From contig CAJXQJ010000016.1 in NCBI GenBank assembly GCA_913058245.1, forward strand, positions 1-64,000: a stretch of 64,000 bases of DNA, written 5' to 3'. Positions 1 through 10,645 of the stretch are shown here, in pieces; position 1 is the stretch's first letter, and the number at the start of each line of letters is the position of its first letter. The notes below the pieces were generated by a model. The model worked only from the letters and a program-made list of their open reading frames with translations. It was not told the origin of the DNA and did no database searches. A program made the position numbers and the translations under genes. The DNA comes from an uncultured Colwellia sp. (GTDB lineage: Bacteria > Pseudomonadota > Gammaproteobacteria > Enterobacterales > Alteromonadaceae).

Positions 1-926
1 TGGCTAAAGTTAATGCAGAACTAATTTGGTTTAATGGTGAACTCATGCCGTGGCAAAATGCTACCGTACATGTGATGAGCCATGCACTTCATTACGGTTC
101 TTCAGTTTTTGAAGGTATTCGTGCCTATGAAACACATAAAGGCACTTGTATCTTTCGTTTAGAAGAGCACATTAAGCGTTTATTTGATTCGGCTAAAATT
201 TACCGAATGAATATTCCATATTCGCAAGAAGAAGTTATTCAAGCGTGTAAAGATTCGGTAGCAAAAAATAACTTAAAATCAGCGTATTTACGTCCGTTGG
301 CCTTTTTAGGTGACATTGGTATGGGACTTCGTCCACCAATTGATGCTGTTGCTGATGTTATGATTGCAGCCTTTAGCTGGGAAGCTTATTTAGGTGCTGA
401 TGCTGTAGAGAATGGCGTTGAAGTGGGTGTATCAAGTTGGAACAGATTAGCACCTAATACTATGCCTACAGCAGCTAAAGCTGGTGGTAACTATTTATCT
501 TCACAGTTAATTTCTACCGAAGCTGCGCGTCATGGCTATGCTGAAGGTGTGGCTTTAGATGTTAACAATATGGTGAGTGAAGGTGCGGGTCAAAACCTAT
601 TTTTAATTCGCAAAGGCGTGATTTATACACCGCCAGGAACGGCTTCTATTTTACAAGGTTTAACTCGTGATACGGTATTTTTCCTTGCTGAGCAATTAGG
701 TTATGAGGTACGTGAAGAGCCAATTTCTCGTGAATCATTATACCTTGCAGATGAATTCTTTATGTGTGGTACAGCAACTGAAGTGGTACCGGTGAAATCA
801 GTTGATGGCATGCCAGTAGGTAATGGCTCTCGTGGACCTATTACAAAAGCTTTACAAGAAGCATTTTTTGGTATTTTTGATGGTACCACTGAAGTACCAG
901 AAGGTTGGTTAGACAACGTAGAATAA
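1..926 (+). CDS. ilvE: Branched-chain amino acid aminotransferase (5' edge cut by one base)
   Basis: PLP-dependent fold-type IV aminotransferase that makes Leu, Ile and Val from their 2-oxo acids and glutamate. The reading frame is open to the window edge and the second codon (GCT) begins at base 3, so the start codon lacks only its first base. Family hallmarks are visible: the WFNGEL start, HVMSHALHYGSSVFEG, the PLP lysine in PTAAKAGGNYLSS, and SEGAGQNLF. About 307 residues, close to the E. coli enzyme. The first gene of an ilvE-ilvD-ilvA series; in the usual ilvGMEDA order ilvG and ilvM would lie upstream, outside the window. An internal ATG at 45 is not the real start, because conserved residues precede it. 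Confidence 0.96.
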   Translation, partial: AKVNAELIWFNGELMPWQNATVHVMSHALHYGSSVFEGIRAYETHKGTCIFRLEEHIKRLFDSAKIYRMNIPYSQEEVIQACKDSVAKNNLKSAYLRPLAFLGDIGMGLRPPIDAVADVMIAAFSWEAYLGADAVENGVEVGVSSWNRLAPNTMPTAAKAGGNYLSSQLISTEAARHGYAEGVALDVNNMVSEGAGQNLFLIRKGVIYTPPGTASILQGLTRDTVFFLAEQLGYEVREEPISRESLYLADEFFMCGTATEVVPVKSVDGMPVGNGSRGPITKALQEAFFGIFDGTTEVPEGWLDNVE

Positions 927-956
927 CGTTAGATTAAATTCAGTGCTCGCTGAAGA

Positions 957-988
957 TAGCCTAGCTACGCGTTCTGCGTAGCGGGCTA
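957..988 (+). terminator. Hairpin after ilvE (possible weak terminator or processing site)
   Basis: GCTACGC (964-970) pairs with GCGTAGC (976-982) around a 5-base loop. The stem extends by TAGCC (957-961) with GGCTA (984-988) past small bulges. Only a short T-poor tail (AATTT) follows, so it may pause, process or stabilise the mRNA rather than terminate fully. It lies 30 bases after the ilvE stop. Confidence 0.5.
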
Positions 989-1077
989 ATTTAACCTATC
1001 GAATTTAGCTCTCCTACCGTTGTGTTTAGCCATGTTTACAAGCGTTTTCTTTAAAGCGGCTTGTGCTTACAGGTGCA

Positions 1078-1122
1078 AATTATTTTAAAAGAACATTCAA
1101 GCAGTGTTTTTTTAAAATAATT
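1078..1122 (+). promoter_or_regulatory. Inverted repeat in the ilvE-ilvD spacer
   Basis: AATTATTTTAAAA (1078-1090) is perfectly repeated in inverse at 1110-1122 with a 19-base spacer. Another hairpin, ACAAGC (1038-1043) with GCTTGT (1059-1064), lies just upstream. The 243-base ilvE-ilvD spacer is unusually long and structured for an ilv operon. It may hold an internal promoter or an mRNA control structure for ilvD. Function is inferred only. Confidence 0.35.
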
Positions 1123-1169
1123 CATTTCACATTTTATAGATTTAACTTAACGCATTTAGGGAATTTGTT

Positions 1170-3047
1170 ATGCCAAAATTACGCTCAGCAACCTCGACTC
1201 AAGGCCGAAATATGGCGGGCGCTCGTGCGCTCTGGCGTGCAACAGGCATGACAGATGGCGATTTTGGCAAACCTATTATTGCCGTAGTTAATTCATTTAC
1301 CCAGTTTGTTCCGGGCCATGTGCACTTAAAAGATATGGGGCAATTAGTTGCCGGCGCAATTGAAGAAGCGGGTGGTGTTGCTAAAGAGTTTAATACTATT
1401 GCAGTAGATGATGGCATTGCCATGGGACATAGTGGCATGCTGTATAGTTTACCGTCTCGTGATCTAATTGCCGACTCGGTTGAGTATATGGTTAATGCTC
1501 ACTGTGCCGATGCTATGGTCTGTATTTCAAACTGTGACAAAATTACCCCTGGCATGTTAATGGCGGCAATGCGCCTAAATATTCCGGTTATTTTTGTTTC
1601 TGGTGGCCCAATGGAAGCAGGAAAAACTAAACTTTCTGATCAAATTATTAAATTAGATTTAGTTGATGCCATGATCCAAGGTGCTGATCCAACTGTGTCT
1701 AACGAACAATCTGAGCAAGTGGAGCGCTCTGCTTGTCCTACGTGTGGCTCGTGCTCAGGTATGTTCACCGCCAATTCCATGAACTGTTTAGCAGAAGCTC
1801 TAGGCTTAGCCTTACCAGGTAACGGTTCTATGTTAGCGACCCATGCTGATCGTGAGCAGCTTTTCTTAAAAGCTGGCAAGCAAATAGTTGCGTTGACTAA
1901 GCGTTACTATCAAGACAACGATGAAAGTGCATTGCCACGTAATATTGCTAGCAAAGAAGCGTTGCATAACGCTATGTGCCTCGATATTGCCATGGGCGGT
2001 TCAACTAATACTATTTTGCATTTACTAGCTACTGCACAAGAAGCTGAGATAGATTACACCATGGCAGATATGGACAAGTTGTCACGCATTGTTCCGCAGT
2101 TATGTAAAGTGGCACCATCAACGCCGAAATATCATATGGAGGACGTTCATCGCGCTGGTGGTGTTATCGGTATACTAGGTGAGTTATCACGAGCGGGTTT
2201 ATTAAATACAGAAGTACCAAATGTATTAGGCTCTACTTTAGCTGATGTGATTGCTCAATATGATATTAAAGTGACTGATAATGAAGATGTGAAAAAGTTC
2301 TATCGCGCTGGCCCAGCCGGCATTCGTACGACTAGAGCTTTTAGCCAAGATTGTCGTTGGGATACTTTAGATGATGACCGTGAAAATGGCTGTATACGCA
2401 GCATTGATAATGCTTTTTCAACGGAAGGTGGCTTAGCTGTTTTGTCCGGTAATATTGCAGTTGATGGTTGTGTCGTTAAAACGGCTGGTGTTTCAGATGA
2501 TAATTTAACATTCACAGGTCCAGCCCATGTATTCGAAAGCCAAGATGAGGCGGTAGCGGGTATTTTAGATGGTAAAGTAGTTGCTGGAGAAGTGGTAGTT
2601 ATCCGTTATGAGGGCCCTAAAGGTGGCCCAGGGATGCAAGAAATGTTGTATCCAACCACGTATTTAAAATCGATGGGATTAGGTAAAGCATGTGCACTAT
2701 TAACTGATGGTCGCTTTTCGGGTGGCACGTCTGGTCTATCTATTGGTCACGTTTCACCTGAAGCGGGCAGTGGCGGAACTATCGCTTTAGTCGAGCAAGG
2801 TGACATTATTGAAATTGATATCCCTAATCGAGCAATTAAATTAAATGTAGATGAAGCAATATTGGCGGATCGCCGTGTGAAGATGGAATCCAAAGGCAAA
2901 AGTGCTTGGCGGCCTGCAGAGCGAATTCGCCCTATCAGTTATGCACTGAAAAATTATGCCATGCTAGCAACTAGTGCGGATAAAGGTGCGGTTCGTAATC
3001 GAGCCTTACTTGATGGTGAAGAGTTTGATGGTGATGCTCATGACTGA
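1170..3047 (+). CDS. ilvD: Dihydroxy-acid dehydratase
   Basis: Third step of valine/isoleucine synthesis: dehydrates 2,3-dihydroxy-isovalerate and 2,3-dihydroxy-3-methylvalerate to the 2-oxo acids. It is a [4Fe-4S] enzyme. The IlvD/Edd signature is present: CISNCDK with Cys122, and [19 protein letters not shown] with Cys189, Cys192 and Cys195. The C-terminal [21 protein letters not shown] block is also present. 625 residues, close to the E. coli 616. The start ATG at 1170 gives the family N-terminus ([27 protein letters not shown]). The stop codon overlaps the ilvA start, suggesting translational coupling. Confidence 0.97.
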   Translation: MPKLRSATSTQGRNMAGARALWRATGMTDGDFGKPIIAVVNSFTQFVPGHVHLKDMGQLVAGAIEEAGGVAKEFNTIAVDDGIAMGHSGMLYSLPSRDLIADSVEYMVNAHCADAMVCISNCDKITPGMLMAAMRLNIPVIFVSGGPMEAGKTKLSDQIIKLDLVDAMIQGADPTVSNEQSEQVERSACPTCGSCSGMFTANSMNCLAEALGLALPGNGSMLATHADREQLFLKAGKQIVALTKRYYQDNDESALPRNIASKEALHNAMCLDIAMGGSTNTILHLLATAQEAEIDYTMADMDKLSRIVPQLCKVAPSTPKYHMEDVHRAGGVIGILGELSRAGLLNTEVPNVLGSTLADVIAQYDIKVTDNEDVKKFYRAGPAGIRTTRAFSQDCRWDTLDDDRENGCIRSIDNAFSTEGGLAVLSGNIAVDGCVVKTAGVSDDNLTFTGPAHVFESQDEAVAGILDGKVVAGEVVVIRYEGPKGGPGMQEMLYPTTYLKSMGLGKACALLTDGRFSGGTSGLSIGHVSPEAGSGGTIALVEQGDIIEIDIPNRAIKLNVDEAILADRRVKMESKGKSAWRPAERIRPISYALKNYAMLATSADKGAVRNRALLDGEEFDGDAHD

Positions 3048-4620
3048 AACTGAGCAGCAAGCATTGGTTCAAGCCAACACTACTCAAGAACAAGCGCTCG
3101 ATTATTTGCGTCGAATATTGCTTGCGCCGGTTTATGATATTGCAGTTGAGACTGAATTAACGCCGTTAACAAAATTATCGTCTCGTTTAGGGAATCAAGT
3201 TTTTCTCAAGCGTGAAGATCAACAACCTGTGCATTCATTTAAGTTACGTGGTGCTTATAATAAATTAGCGAATTTATCTGAAGCGCAATGTATTCATGGT
3301 GTTATTGCCGCATCGGCAGGTAATCATGCCCAAGGTTTGGCATTAGCGGCAAGTAAACTCGGTATCAAAGCAACCATTGTTATGCCAATTACTACTCCGG
3401 ACATAAAAGTTGATAATGTTCGACGTTTTGGCGCTGAAGTTCGTTTGGTGGGTAAAAGCTTTAATGAAGCACAAACAGCTTCTTTAGCCTATGCAAAAGA
3501 TGAACATAAAACCTTGATTCACCCTTTTGATGATGTTGATGTTATTGCTGGTCAAGGCACGGTTGCTAAAGAGTTGCTGCAACAACAAGCTAAAACCGAT
3601 GTGGTATTTATTCCCGTTGGCGGTGGCGGTTTGCTTGCCGGTATGGCGGTTTACTTAAAACAATTACAGCCAAATATTAAAGTGATCGGTGTTGAGGCAG
3701 AAGACTCTGCCTGTTTACAAGCGGCGATGATCGCTGGTGAGCCGGTTGACTTAGCACAAGTAGGCTTATTTGCTGATGGTGTAGCGGTAAAGCGTATTGG
3801 CGAACACACTTTTAATTTGATTAAGCATTATTGTGATGACGTTATTACAGTATCGACTGACGAGATTTGCGCTTCAATTAAAGATATTTTTGAGCAAACT
3901 CGTGTTATTTCTGAGCCCGCCGGTGCTTTGTCGCTTGCTGGCTTGCAAAAGTATTGTAAAAACAGTCCAGGAGATGAATCATTAGTGGCTATTCTTTCTG
4001 GCGCTAATATGAATTTTCATACTTTGCGCTACATTTCTGAACGCTGTGAATTAGGTGAACAAAAGGAAGCCGTTTTTGCGGTTAAAATTCCTGAAGAAAA
4101 AGGTAGTTTTAGAAAGTTCTGTCAATCACTTTCTGGGCGAGTTATTACTGAATTTAACTATCGTTACGTGGATAAAAGCACAATAACGGCAAAAGTTCAG
4201 CAAGCTAATATTTTTGTTGGTGCAAGGCTAGGTGGTAATGCTGATGATAGGCAACAATTGACGACAAGTTTGCAGGAAAAAGGCTATCAGGTAACCGATT
4301 TTACCGAAAATGAGTTAGCAAAATTACATGTTAGATACATGATAGGTGGTCAAAATACTCTATCTGCACAAGAACGAATTTTTCGCTTTCAGTTTCCCGA
4401 ATATCCTGGCGCATTAGAAAAATTTTTAGATACACTTGGTGAACGTTGGAATATCACTTTATTCCATTACCGAAATCACGGTGCCGCGTTTGGGCAAGTA
4501 TTAGCAGGATTTGAGGTGCAACAAGATCAAGAACAAGACTTCTTTAAGCACTTGCAAGATTTAGGTTATGAATGGCAGGAAGAATCTGATAACCAAGCTT
4601 ATCGAGCTTTTCTAACTTAA
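3040..4620 (+). CDS. ilvA: Threonine ammonia-lyase, biosynthetic
   Basis: PLP enzyme turning threonine into 2-oxobutanoate, the entry step to isoleucine. The catalytic domain has the PLP lysine Lys68 in [12 protein letters not shown], then SAGNHAQG and the Gly-rich VGGGGL loop. The C-terminal third holds two ACT-like regulatory repeats, as in the isoleucine-inhibited biosynthetic form, so feedback inhibition by isoleucine is expected from the family. I place the start at ATG 3040, overlapping the ilvD stop by 8 bases. A longer in-frame start at 2974 would lie deep inside ilvD. 526 residues, like E. coli IlvA (514). Confidence 0.95.
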   Translation: MTETEQQALVQANTTQEQALDYLRRILLAPVYDIAVETELTPLTKLSSRLGNQVFLKREDQQPVHSFKLRGAYNKLANLSEAQCIHGVIAASAGNHAQGLALAASKLGIKATIVMPITTPDIKVDNVRRFGAEVRLVGKSFNEAQTASLAYAKDEHKTLIHPFDDVDVIAGQGTVAKELLQQQAKTDVVFIPVGGGGLLAGMAVYLKQLQPNIKVIGVEAEDSACLQAAMIAGEPVDLAQVGLFADGVAVKRIGEHTFNLIKHYCDDVITVSTDEICASIKDIFEQTRVISEPAGALSLAGLQKYCKNSPGDESLVAILSGANMNFHTLRYISERCELGEQKEAVFAVKIPEEKGSFRKFCQSLSGRVITEFNYRYVDKSTITAKVQQANIFVGARLGGNADDRQQLTTSLQEKGYQVTDFTENELAKLHVRYMIGGQNTLSAQERIFRFQFPEYPGALEKFLDTLGERWNITLFHYRNHGAAFGQVLAGFEVQQDQEQDFFKHLQDLGYEWQEESDNQAYRAFLT

Positions 4621-4655
4621 GTTAACATGGTTATTCGATAGCTAACTATAAAAAT

Positions 4656-4677
4656 GCAGCATTTCGCTGCTTTTTTT
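4656..4677 (+). terminator. Intrinsic terminator after ilvA
   Basis: GCAGC (4656-4660), loop ATTTC, GCTGC (4666-4670), then seven T (4671-4677). The A-rich left flank (4651-4654) extends the stem. It ends the ilv operon 36 bases after the ilvA stop. Confidence 0.9.
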
Positions 4678-4734
4678 ATATGGAAAAATTTATATTTAGA
4701 TCAGATAAAATAATAATAAAAATAAGGAAGTTTT

Positions 4735-6207
4735 ATGTCAAATGATCAAACTAAGCAAGCAGATTTACCTCTGTTTTCATTAACTAGTACAGATAATTTA
4801 TCGCCAATCGCGATGAATGAACGCATTGATGCAATGGATATACTCCGAGGTTTAGCTTTAATCGGTATTTTGTTGATGAATATAGAGTGGTTTAATCGTG
4901 CTATCGCCGGTTTAGGCAGTCAAGATACTAGTTTGACGGGAATAGATCATGCAGTGGGTTGGTTCATTCGATGTTTTGTTGAAGGAAAGTTCTATACCTT
5001 GTTTTCATTACTTTTTGGTATGGGCTTTGCCGTGATGCTCATTCGAGCTAAAGAAGCTAAGCGCCCTTTTGGGGCTTGGTTTTCTCGAAGAATGTTAGCA
5101 CTAATTGTTTTTGGCCTTTTGCATATGGTGTTTTTATGGGGTGGTGACATTCTGCATGTTTATGGTTTTGCGGGGTTTCTATTACTGGGTTGGGTGACAT
5201 TATTAAAACGAGAGCGTTTTAAAATATATGATAATCCGAATGCCTTTTTTAAACTTTCTGTTGTCTGGCTCTCTGTGCCCATTTTTGTAGCGATTCTGGC
5301 AGGTATTAGCTATGGCGTAATGCAAGACAATGATGATTTAACCTTACTATGGCAAGAAGAAAGGCAGGTTACTGAGCGTGTTGAGGCAATTCATGCAGAA
5401 ACTGATGTTTTATTAGAAAAAAATAATGACGAAATTGCGCAACAGTATAGTACTGACTCAGAACAGTTATCTTTGCAAACCTCTATTGAGCAACAAGCAC
5501 AAGCTATTATCGTTCAGCAACAAGAATTAGCAGCCGATGAAGCAGAAGAGATAGCCGCCTTTACTCAAGGAAGTTATATAAAAGCAACTGAGTACCGATT
5601 AGGCTTTACGCTGTTTATGCTGATATTTGCCATACCATTTTCTTTTATGATGCTATTACCATTATTCATCTTAGGCTATTGGCTAGTATCAAGCGGTATC
5701 ATGAAGAATTATCGACACCACTCTGGTACTTTCAAAGCGGTGGCTTGGGTTGGTATAAGTATGGGACTAGTTATGGAAGTATCAGGGTTGCTAGTTACGC
5801 AACATCCTGTTGCCAACCAAGTTTCATTGCTCTTGGTGGTTGGTGAAACACTCTTTTACATTGGTCAACTCGTCATGACAGCGGGTTACTTTGGCTTAAT
5901 CATGTATCTACTAAATATTGGTAAGTGGTATAACAGGTTATCAATATTTGCGCCAATGGGTCGTATGGCACTCACCAATTATATTAGTCACTCAGTAATA
6001 TTAACCAGTATTTTTTATGGTTATGCGGGTGGTTACTTTGGTGAAATATCCCGTGCACCACAAATGTTGATTGTGTTTGCAATTATAATGTTTCAGTTAT
6101 TTCTTTCACGCTGGTGGTTAAATAACTACGCTTTTGGGCCACTTGAATGGCTGTGGCGCTGTTTGTCTTACAAGAAATTGCAACCAATGCGTATTACGGA
6201 AAATTAA
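4735..6207 (+). CDS. DUF418 family integral membrane protein (YeiB-like)
   Basis: Polytopic inner-membrane protein of unknown function. Near the N-terminus it has the family pattern DILRGLALIGILLMNI (about residues 34-50), followed by several hydrophobic segments. A C-terminal DUF418 region carries APMGRMALTNYISHS and a final FGPLEWLWR motif. Between roughly residues 210 and 280 there is a long hydrophilic Glu/Gln-rich stretch, probably an extramembrane, helix-forming loop. AAGGA lies a few bases before ATG 4735. It stands alone between the ilv terminator and convergent ubiK. Some relatives are proposed transporters, but I assign no substrate. Confidence 0.85.
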   Translation: MSNDQTKQADLPLFSLTSTDNLSPIAMNERIDAMDILRGLALIGILLMNIEWFNRAIAGLGSQDTSLTGIDHAVGWFIRCFVEGKFYTLFSLLFGMGFAVMLIRAKEAKRPFGAWFSRRMLALIVFGLLHMVFLWGGDILHVYGFAGFLLLGWVTLLKRERFKIYDNPNAFFKLSVVWLSVPIFVAILAGISYGVMQDNDDLTLLWQEERQVTERVEAIHAETDVLLEKNNDEIAQQYSTDSEQLSLQTSIEQQAQAIIVQQQELAADEAEEIAAFTQGSYIKATEYRLGFTLFMLIFAIPFSFMMLLPLFILGYWLVSSGIMKNYRHHSGTFKAVAWVGISMGLVMEVSGLLVTQHPVANQVSLLLVVGETLFYIGQLVMTAGYFGLIMYLLNIGKWYNRLSIFAPMGRMALTNYISHSVILTSIFYGYAGGYFGEISRAPQMLIVFAIIMFQLFLSRWWLNNYAFGPLEWLWRCLSYKKLQPMRITEN

Positions 6208-6224
6208 TATTTAAATTTGTTTAC

Positions 6225-6252
6225 AGGCCTATAGCTTATCGACTTTAGGCCT
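6225..6252. terminator. Bidirectional hairpin between convergent genes
   Basis: AGGCCTA (6225-6231) is inversely repeated as TAGGCCT (6246-6252) with a 14-base loop. It lies between the DUF418 gene stop (6207) and the convergent ubiK stop (6262). Short AT tracts flank both sides. Position supports a shared terminator; tail strength is modest. Confidence 0.55.
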
Positions 6253-6261
6253 TTAATTAGG

Positions 6262-6513
6262 TTATTCGGCGTTAAACTTAGCTTCTAATTCTGCAACTTT
6301 TGCCTCAAGTTCAGTTAATTTAGCGCGGGTTTTAATCAGAACTTGTGTTTGCACGTCAAACTCTTCGCGTGTTACTACGTCAAGTTGCGACAGTTTTCGT
6401 TGTAACACTACTTTAGTTTTGTCTTCCATTTCGTTAGCAAATTCTTTTAGTCCTGCAGGAATTGAATCTGTGACTTGCTTGGCGATATCTTCTATTTTTT
6501 GAGCGTTGATCAT
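6262..6513 (-). CDS. ubiK: Ubiquinone biosynthesis accessory factor UbiK
   Basis: Small 83-residue protein of the YqiC/BMFP family. The N-terminus is amphipathic (INAQKIEDIAKQVTDSIP). The C-terminal half is a coiled coil with heptad Leu/Val spacing (LIKTRAKLTELEAKVAELEAKF). In E. coli UbiK forms a complex with UbiJ that supports the Ubi metabolon; ubiJ lies about 6.6 kb away here (12847-13494). Single gene, convergent with the DUF418 gene and divergent from rep. Confidence 0.88.
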   Translation of the reverse strand: MINAQKIEDIAKQVTDSIPAGLKEFANEMEDKTKVVLQRKLSQLDVVTREEFDVQTQVLIKTRAKLTELEAKVAELEAKFNAE

Positions 6514-6699
6514 CTGAGTTCTCTGTATGGATAAGCAATGACGTTATTGTAACCAATCTTAGCAACATTGATAATTAATTCGCACATAAAGAATGTAAGA
6601 AAATGCCCTACTTGGAGAAAGTTTATGTTGTCTTGCGTTAAAAGCAGGTAAAATTGGCGGCCGATCATCTTATTCACGAAATTGAGTTACAGCGCAGCA

Positions 6700-8724
6700 A
6701 TGAAATTAAACCCAGGTCAAAATGAAGCAAAGAAATATGTTAGCGGTCCATGCCTAGTGTTAGCTGGGGCTGGTAGTGGTAAAACAGGGGTTATTTGTCA
6801 AAAAATTGCGTACTTAATTCAAAACTGTGGTTACAAAGCGAAAAATATCGCTGCGGTTACTTTTACTAATAAAGCTGCACGAGAAATGAAGGAACGTGTG
6901 GTTAAAATGATGGACAAGTCGTTAACACGTGGTTTAACGGTATGTACTTTTCATTCTTTAGGCTTAGATATTGTTCGTCGAGAATTAAAAACTTTAGGTT
7001 ATAAACCCGGCTTTACACTTTTTGATGACCAAGACACACTTGCGCTATTGAAGGAACTTACCCAAGAACAGCTTGATGGTGATAAAGATTTATTAAATAA
7101 GCTGCAGATGATGATTTCTAACTGGAAAAATGACCTGCTACTGCCTGATGCCGCTATTAAGCAAGCTGGAGATGCCGATGCTAGATTATATGCAGAGTTT
7201 TATGGCATGTATCAAAAGCATATGAAAGCTTATAACGCTTTAGATTTTGATGATTTGATTTTAATACCAACATTATTATTGCGCAATTACCCTGAAGTTC
7301 GAGCCCGTTGGCAACAAAAAATTCAGTATATGTTGGTGGATGAATACCAAGATACTAATGCGAGCCAGTATGAATTAGTAAAACTAATCACCGGTGAGCA
7401 AGGCTTGTTAACTGTGGTTGGAGATGATGACCAGTCAATCTACTCTTGGCGTGGTGCCAAGCCACAAAACCTAGTGCTATTGGGGCAAGACTATCCTAAT
7501 TTAAAATTGATTAAGCTAGAGCAAAACTATCGTTCAAGTGGCCGTATTCTAAAGTGTGCCAATATCTTGATAGCCAATAATCCACATGTTTATGACAAAG
7601 CACTTTTTAGTGAGCTTAACTACGGTGTTGAACTGAGAGTACTGCAAACAAAAAATGAAGAGCATGAAGTCGAGCGCGTTGTTGGTGAGCTGATTGGTCA
7701 TCGCTTTTTAAATAAAAGTAAATTTAAAGATTACGCAATTTTGTATCGTGGGAATCATCAATCTCGCTTACTTGAAAAAGCACTGATGACTAACCGTATA
7801 CCCTACAAAATTAATGGTGGTACTTCATTCTTTTCTCGCGCTGAAATAAAAGACATGATGGCTTTTTTACGTGTGCTTGTTAATCCTGATGATGACAATG
7901 CTTTTTTACGCATTGTTAATGTTCCACGTCGAGAGATAGGGCCAACTACCCTAGAAAAGTTAGGAAGTTACGCAAATATACGACAAATTAGCATGTTTGC
8001 CGCTAGCTTCGAGTTAGGGTTAGAACAGCATTTAACGGGGCGTGGTTTAGTCAGCGTGCAACGATTTACGCAATGGTTAGTTGAAACCGCAGATCATGCT
8101 GAGCGTGGTGAAACCTCAGCGGTATTACGTTCCATGGTTCGTGAAATTAACTATGAAGATTGGCTATACGATACTTCGCCTAGTGCAAAAGCAGCTGAAA
8201 TGCGTATGAAGAATGTAACTCAGCTATTTAGTTGGGTGACACAGATGTTAGAAGGCGATGATGATGAAGAGCCGATGACATTAGCGCAAGTTGTTACGCG
8301 TTTAACATTACGCGATATGATGGAACGTAATGAAGATGAAGAAGACACCGATCAAGTGCAATTAATGACTTTACATGCTTCAAAAGGCTTAGAATTCCCG
8401 TATGTATTTTTAATTGGTATGGAAGAAGGTTTATTGCCACACCAAACTAGTATGGATGAAGGCAACGTAGAGGAAGAGCGACGCTTAGCTTATGTGGGAA
8501 TAACGCGTGCCCAGCGAGAATTGATATTTACTTATGCACGAGAGCGACGCCAATTTGGTGAAGTGGCGCGAACAGAAGCAAGCCGATTTTTACATGAATT
8601 ACCGCAAGACGATCTAAGTTGGGAATTAACTCAAACCAAACAAAGTATCGAGAAGAAGCAAGCAACCGCAAAAATGGGTGTGGCTAATTTACGTGAAATG
8701 TTAAAAAAGAAGCAACAAAGTTAA
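6700..8724 (+). CDS. rep: ATP-dependent DNA helicase Rep
   Basis: SF1A 3'-5' helicase that helps restart stalled forks and clears proteins from DNA. Motifs in order: Walker A AGAGSGKT (residues 22-29), Ia [64 protein letters not shown]. The start at ATG 6700 gives [10 protein letters not shown], matching the Rep N-terminus, and 674 residues, nearly the E. coli length of 673. A TTG at 6682 would add six residues with no better ribosome site. Monocistronic, divergent from ubiK. Confidence 0.95.
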   Translation: MKLNPGQNEAKKYVSGPCLVLAGAGSGKTGVICQKIAYLIQNCGYKAKNIAAVTFTNKAAREMKERVVKMMDKSLTRGLTVCTFHSLGLDIVRRELKTLGYKPGFTLFDDQDTLALLKELTQEQLDGDKDLLNKLQMMISNWKNDLLLPDAAIKQAGDADARLYAEFYGMYQKHMKAYNALDFDDLILIPTLLLRNYPEVRARWQQKIQYMLVDEYQDTNASQYELVKLITGEQGLLTVVGDDDQSIYSWRGAKPQNLVLLGQDYPNLKLIKLEQNYRSSGRILKCANILIANNPHVYDKALFSELNYGVELRVLQTKNEEHEVERVVGELIGHRFLNKSKFKDYAILYRGNHQSRLLEKALMTNRIPYKINGGTSFFSRAEIKDMMAFLRVLVNPDDDNAFLRIVNVPRREIGPTTLEKLGSYANIRQISMFAASFELGLEQHLTGRGLVSVQRFTQWLVETADHAERGETSAVLRSMVREINYEDWLYDTSPSAKAAEMRMKNVTQLFSWVTQMLEGDDDEEPMTLAQVVTRLTLRDMMERNEDEEDTDQVQLMTLHASKGLEFPYVFLIGMEEGLLPHQTSMDEGNVEEERRLAYVGITRAQRELIFTYARERRQFGEVARTEASRFLHELPQDDLSWELTQTKQSIEKKQATAKMGVANLREMLKKKQQS

Positions 8725-8738
8725 CACTATTTCCTTGA

Positions 8739-8760
8739 TTAGGTTCAATTACTAACCTAA
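8739..8760 (+). terminator. Weak hairpin after rep
   Basis: TTAGGTT (8739-8745) and AACCTAA (8754-8760) form a 7-bp stem with an 8-base loop, 15 bases after the rep stop. No T run follows, so at best a weak terminator. Confidence 0.35.
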
Positions 8761-8776
8761 GACAAACAGCTTTACA

Positions 8777-8805
8777 TTGACGGTTAATATTTAGACAGGT
8801 ATTTT
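8777..8805 (+). promoter_or_regulatory. Candidate sigma-70 promoter of the diguanylate cyclase gene
   Basis: TTGACG (8777-8782), a 17-base spacer and TATTTT (8800-8805) form a good -35/-10 pair about 37 bases before the start codon at 8842. Confidence 0.5.
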
Positions 8806-8841
8806 AGTGGGATAACTAAATCTTACATGTGACACAACGTA

Positions 8842-9837
8842 ATGACAAAACGCACTACATCAGAAACCATGCTACTGATTTTAAGTGCGTTATCTGCTTT
8901 ATTAATTTTGCCATTTGTATATTTACGTTATTCAGAAGGTGATTATCTTGTTGCCTTGATTGACGCTATAATTATTCTTATTTTAATCGCATTTTTCATC
9001 TTTGTTTATGTCACTCGTAAGGTTGAAAAAGCAAAGTTATTGCTGGCGTCTTTTTTAGCTGTTGCAATTGCATCGGTTGTCATTATAAGAGGGCTGGGAC
9101 ATATATATTGGCTATATCCGGCTATCATTGCGTTTTACTATATTCTGCCAGAACGCGTGGCTGGAGTGATATGCTTACTAGCTATTTCGGTCATTTCCTT
9201 TCAAATATATCCTCAACTTAGCATCATAGATTTTGTGACTATTGTTATGTCACTATTACTAACTTTATTGTTCTCTTTTATGATATTTAACAATTATCGT
9301 AAATCAAATGAAAAACTAACCTTATTGGCGACGATAGATCCTTTAACTTTGACGGGTAATCGTAGAGCACTCGATCTCAAATTAGCTGATATTCTTGCTG
9401 ACCAAAAGCGACAGTTTACTCAAGCATCACTTTTACTTTTAGATCTTGATCACTTTAAACGCATTAATGATAAGTATGGCCATGCTATAGGCGATCAAAT
9501 ATTGGTTGATGTTGTGCAAGCCCTATCAGAACATACACGGCCTTTAGATGCTTTATTCCGATATGGCGGTGAAGAGTTTATCATTGTGCCATTGAAGATA
9601 ACTTTGCCTGATGCAATAGCTGTAGCGGAGAAGCTCAGAGCACTAATAGCTAATCATCAGTTTGTTAAGGGTATTCAATTAACAATTTCTATTGGTGTTG
9701 CCCAATACCGTATGGATGAAAGTGCTGAAGCATGGATAGCTAGAGCTGATGCCGCACTGTATGTTGCGAAGGAAGATGGTAGAAACAAAGTTGTTGCTGA
9801 AGCTAAAAAAATACATTGCCCAACCCAGGAAAATTAA
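8842..9837 (+). CDS. Membrane diguanylate cyclase (GGDEF)
   Basis: Makes cyclic di-GMP from two GTP. The N-terminal half (about residues 10-155) has five to six hydrophobic helices and no recognised periplasmic sensor domain. The GGDEF domain follows, with GGEEF at 242-246 and a product-inhibition I-site RPLD at 233-236. The substrate-binding LDLDHFKRINDKYGHAIGD block is intact, so the enzyme should be active and feedback-inhibited. The usual D-LTGLPNRR entry reads DPLTLTGNRR here. A promoter-like pair lies just upstream. Signal and targets unknown. Confidence 0.9.
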   Translation: MTKRTTSETMLLILSALSALLILPFVYLRYSEGDYLVALIDAIIILILIAFFIFVYVTRKVEKAKLLLASFLAVAIASVVIIRGLGHIYWLYPAIIAFYYILPERVAGVICLLAISVISFQIYPQLSIIDFVTIVMSLLLTLLFSFMIFNNYRKSNEKLTLLATIDPLTLTGNRRALDLKLADILADQKRQFTQASLLLLDLDHFKRINDKYGHAIGDQILVDVVQALSEHTRPLDALFRYGGEEFIIVPLKITLPDAIAVAEKLRALIANHQFVKGIQLTISIGVAQYRMDESAEAWIARADAALYVAKEDGRNKVVAEAKKIHCPTQEN

Positions 9838-9855
9838 TCACTGTTTTAGATTGGT

Positions 9856-10620
9856 TTATAGATCGTATTTATTGATAATTTTTTGGTAAATGCCAGCGTC
9901 TTTAATTTCAGTTAACGCCTTTGCTAATTGCTGTACAATTTCTTTTGATGTATCTAAACCGGTGGCAATGTTTAATTCATTGGGGAAGTTTGTAATAGAT
10001 AAATAAGGGGTGATATTTCCTGGTTTAAAACCTGCTTTTTTGATATCTCTATCTAAGGCCATATAGTTGGTTAATACCAAATCTATGCGTTTATTAAATA
10101 ACATTGCCCACATATGTTTGCTTGTAACACTAAGCGATAGATTTTGATGTTCTTTAAAGCCATGTGTTTTTAGAAAGTGTGCAGAATGATAACCTCGAAT
10201 AGTACCTACGAAAAATGCTTGTGCATCATTAAGTGATGACAACTTAATACTTTTGTTATCTTTTAGGCCAACAAGCACTGCATAGCTTCTATAGGTTTCT
10301 CCAACCCATTGAAAACTCTTATCTCGATTTGGTGTTTTTAACAAAGAAAACATGAACGTATTTGCTTGTGTTTTAGTTGCTTGAAAGCTACGAGCAAACG
10401 GCCTAATTTGAATATTTCCAGTTAGGTTTGCTTGTTTAAGAACGGCCTCAACTATTTCAACTAAGGCACCGTCAACCTCACCCTGTTGATTAATAAAATG
10501 ATAAGGAGGGAGCTCTTCGGCGAGGAATGTAAGAGGTTGTTGGATAGCGAAAATTGTCTGTGTAAAAAAACACAAAGCTAAACACGAAACCTTTAATTTT
10601 AGCATTCGACTCACTAGCAT
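9856..10620 (-). CDS. Periplasmic solute-binding protein, family 3 type
   Basis: 254 residues with a signal peptide (hydrophobic CLALCFFTQTIF, likely cleavage near AIQQ) and the SBP_bac_3 pattern: an early EELPPYHFINQQGEVDGALVEIVEAVLKQ and a C-terminal LTEIKDAGIYQKIINKYD. This family binds amino acids or similar small ligands. No ABC permease or ATPase is adjacent, so it may serve a sensor or an unlinked transporter. An alternative start five residues in (10605) has a slightly better ribosome site. A paralogue of the same length is at 14418-15182. Convergent with the cyclase gene, 18 bases apart. Confidence 0.8.
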   Translation of the reverse strand: MLVSRMLKLKVSCLALCFFTQTIFAIQQPLTFLAEELPPYHFINQQGEVDGALVEIVEAVLKQANLTGNIQIRPFARSFQATKTQANTFMFSLLKTPNRDKSFQWVGETYRSYAVLVGLKDNKSIKLSSLNDAQAFFVGTIRGYHSAHFLKTHGFKEHQNLSLSVTSKHMWAMLFNKRIDLVLTNYMALDRDIKKAGFKPGNITPYLSITNFPNELNIATGLDTSKEIVQQLAKALTEIKDAGIYQKIINKYDL

Positions 10621-10645
10621 TTGATAACTACAGCAAACTGTTATT

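Noticed and set aside
1063-1251. Open frame overlapping the ilvD start
   Set aside because: It runs through hairpins and ends inside ilvD in another frame; no conservation expected.
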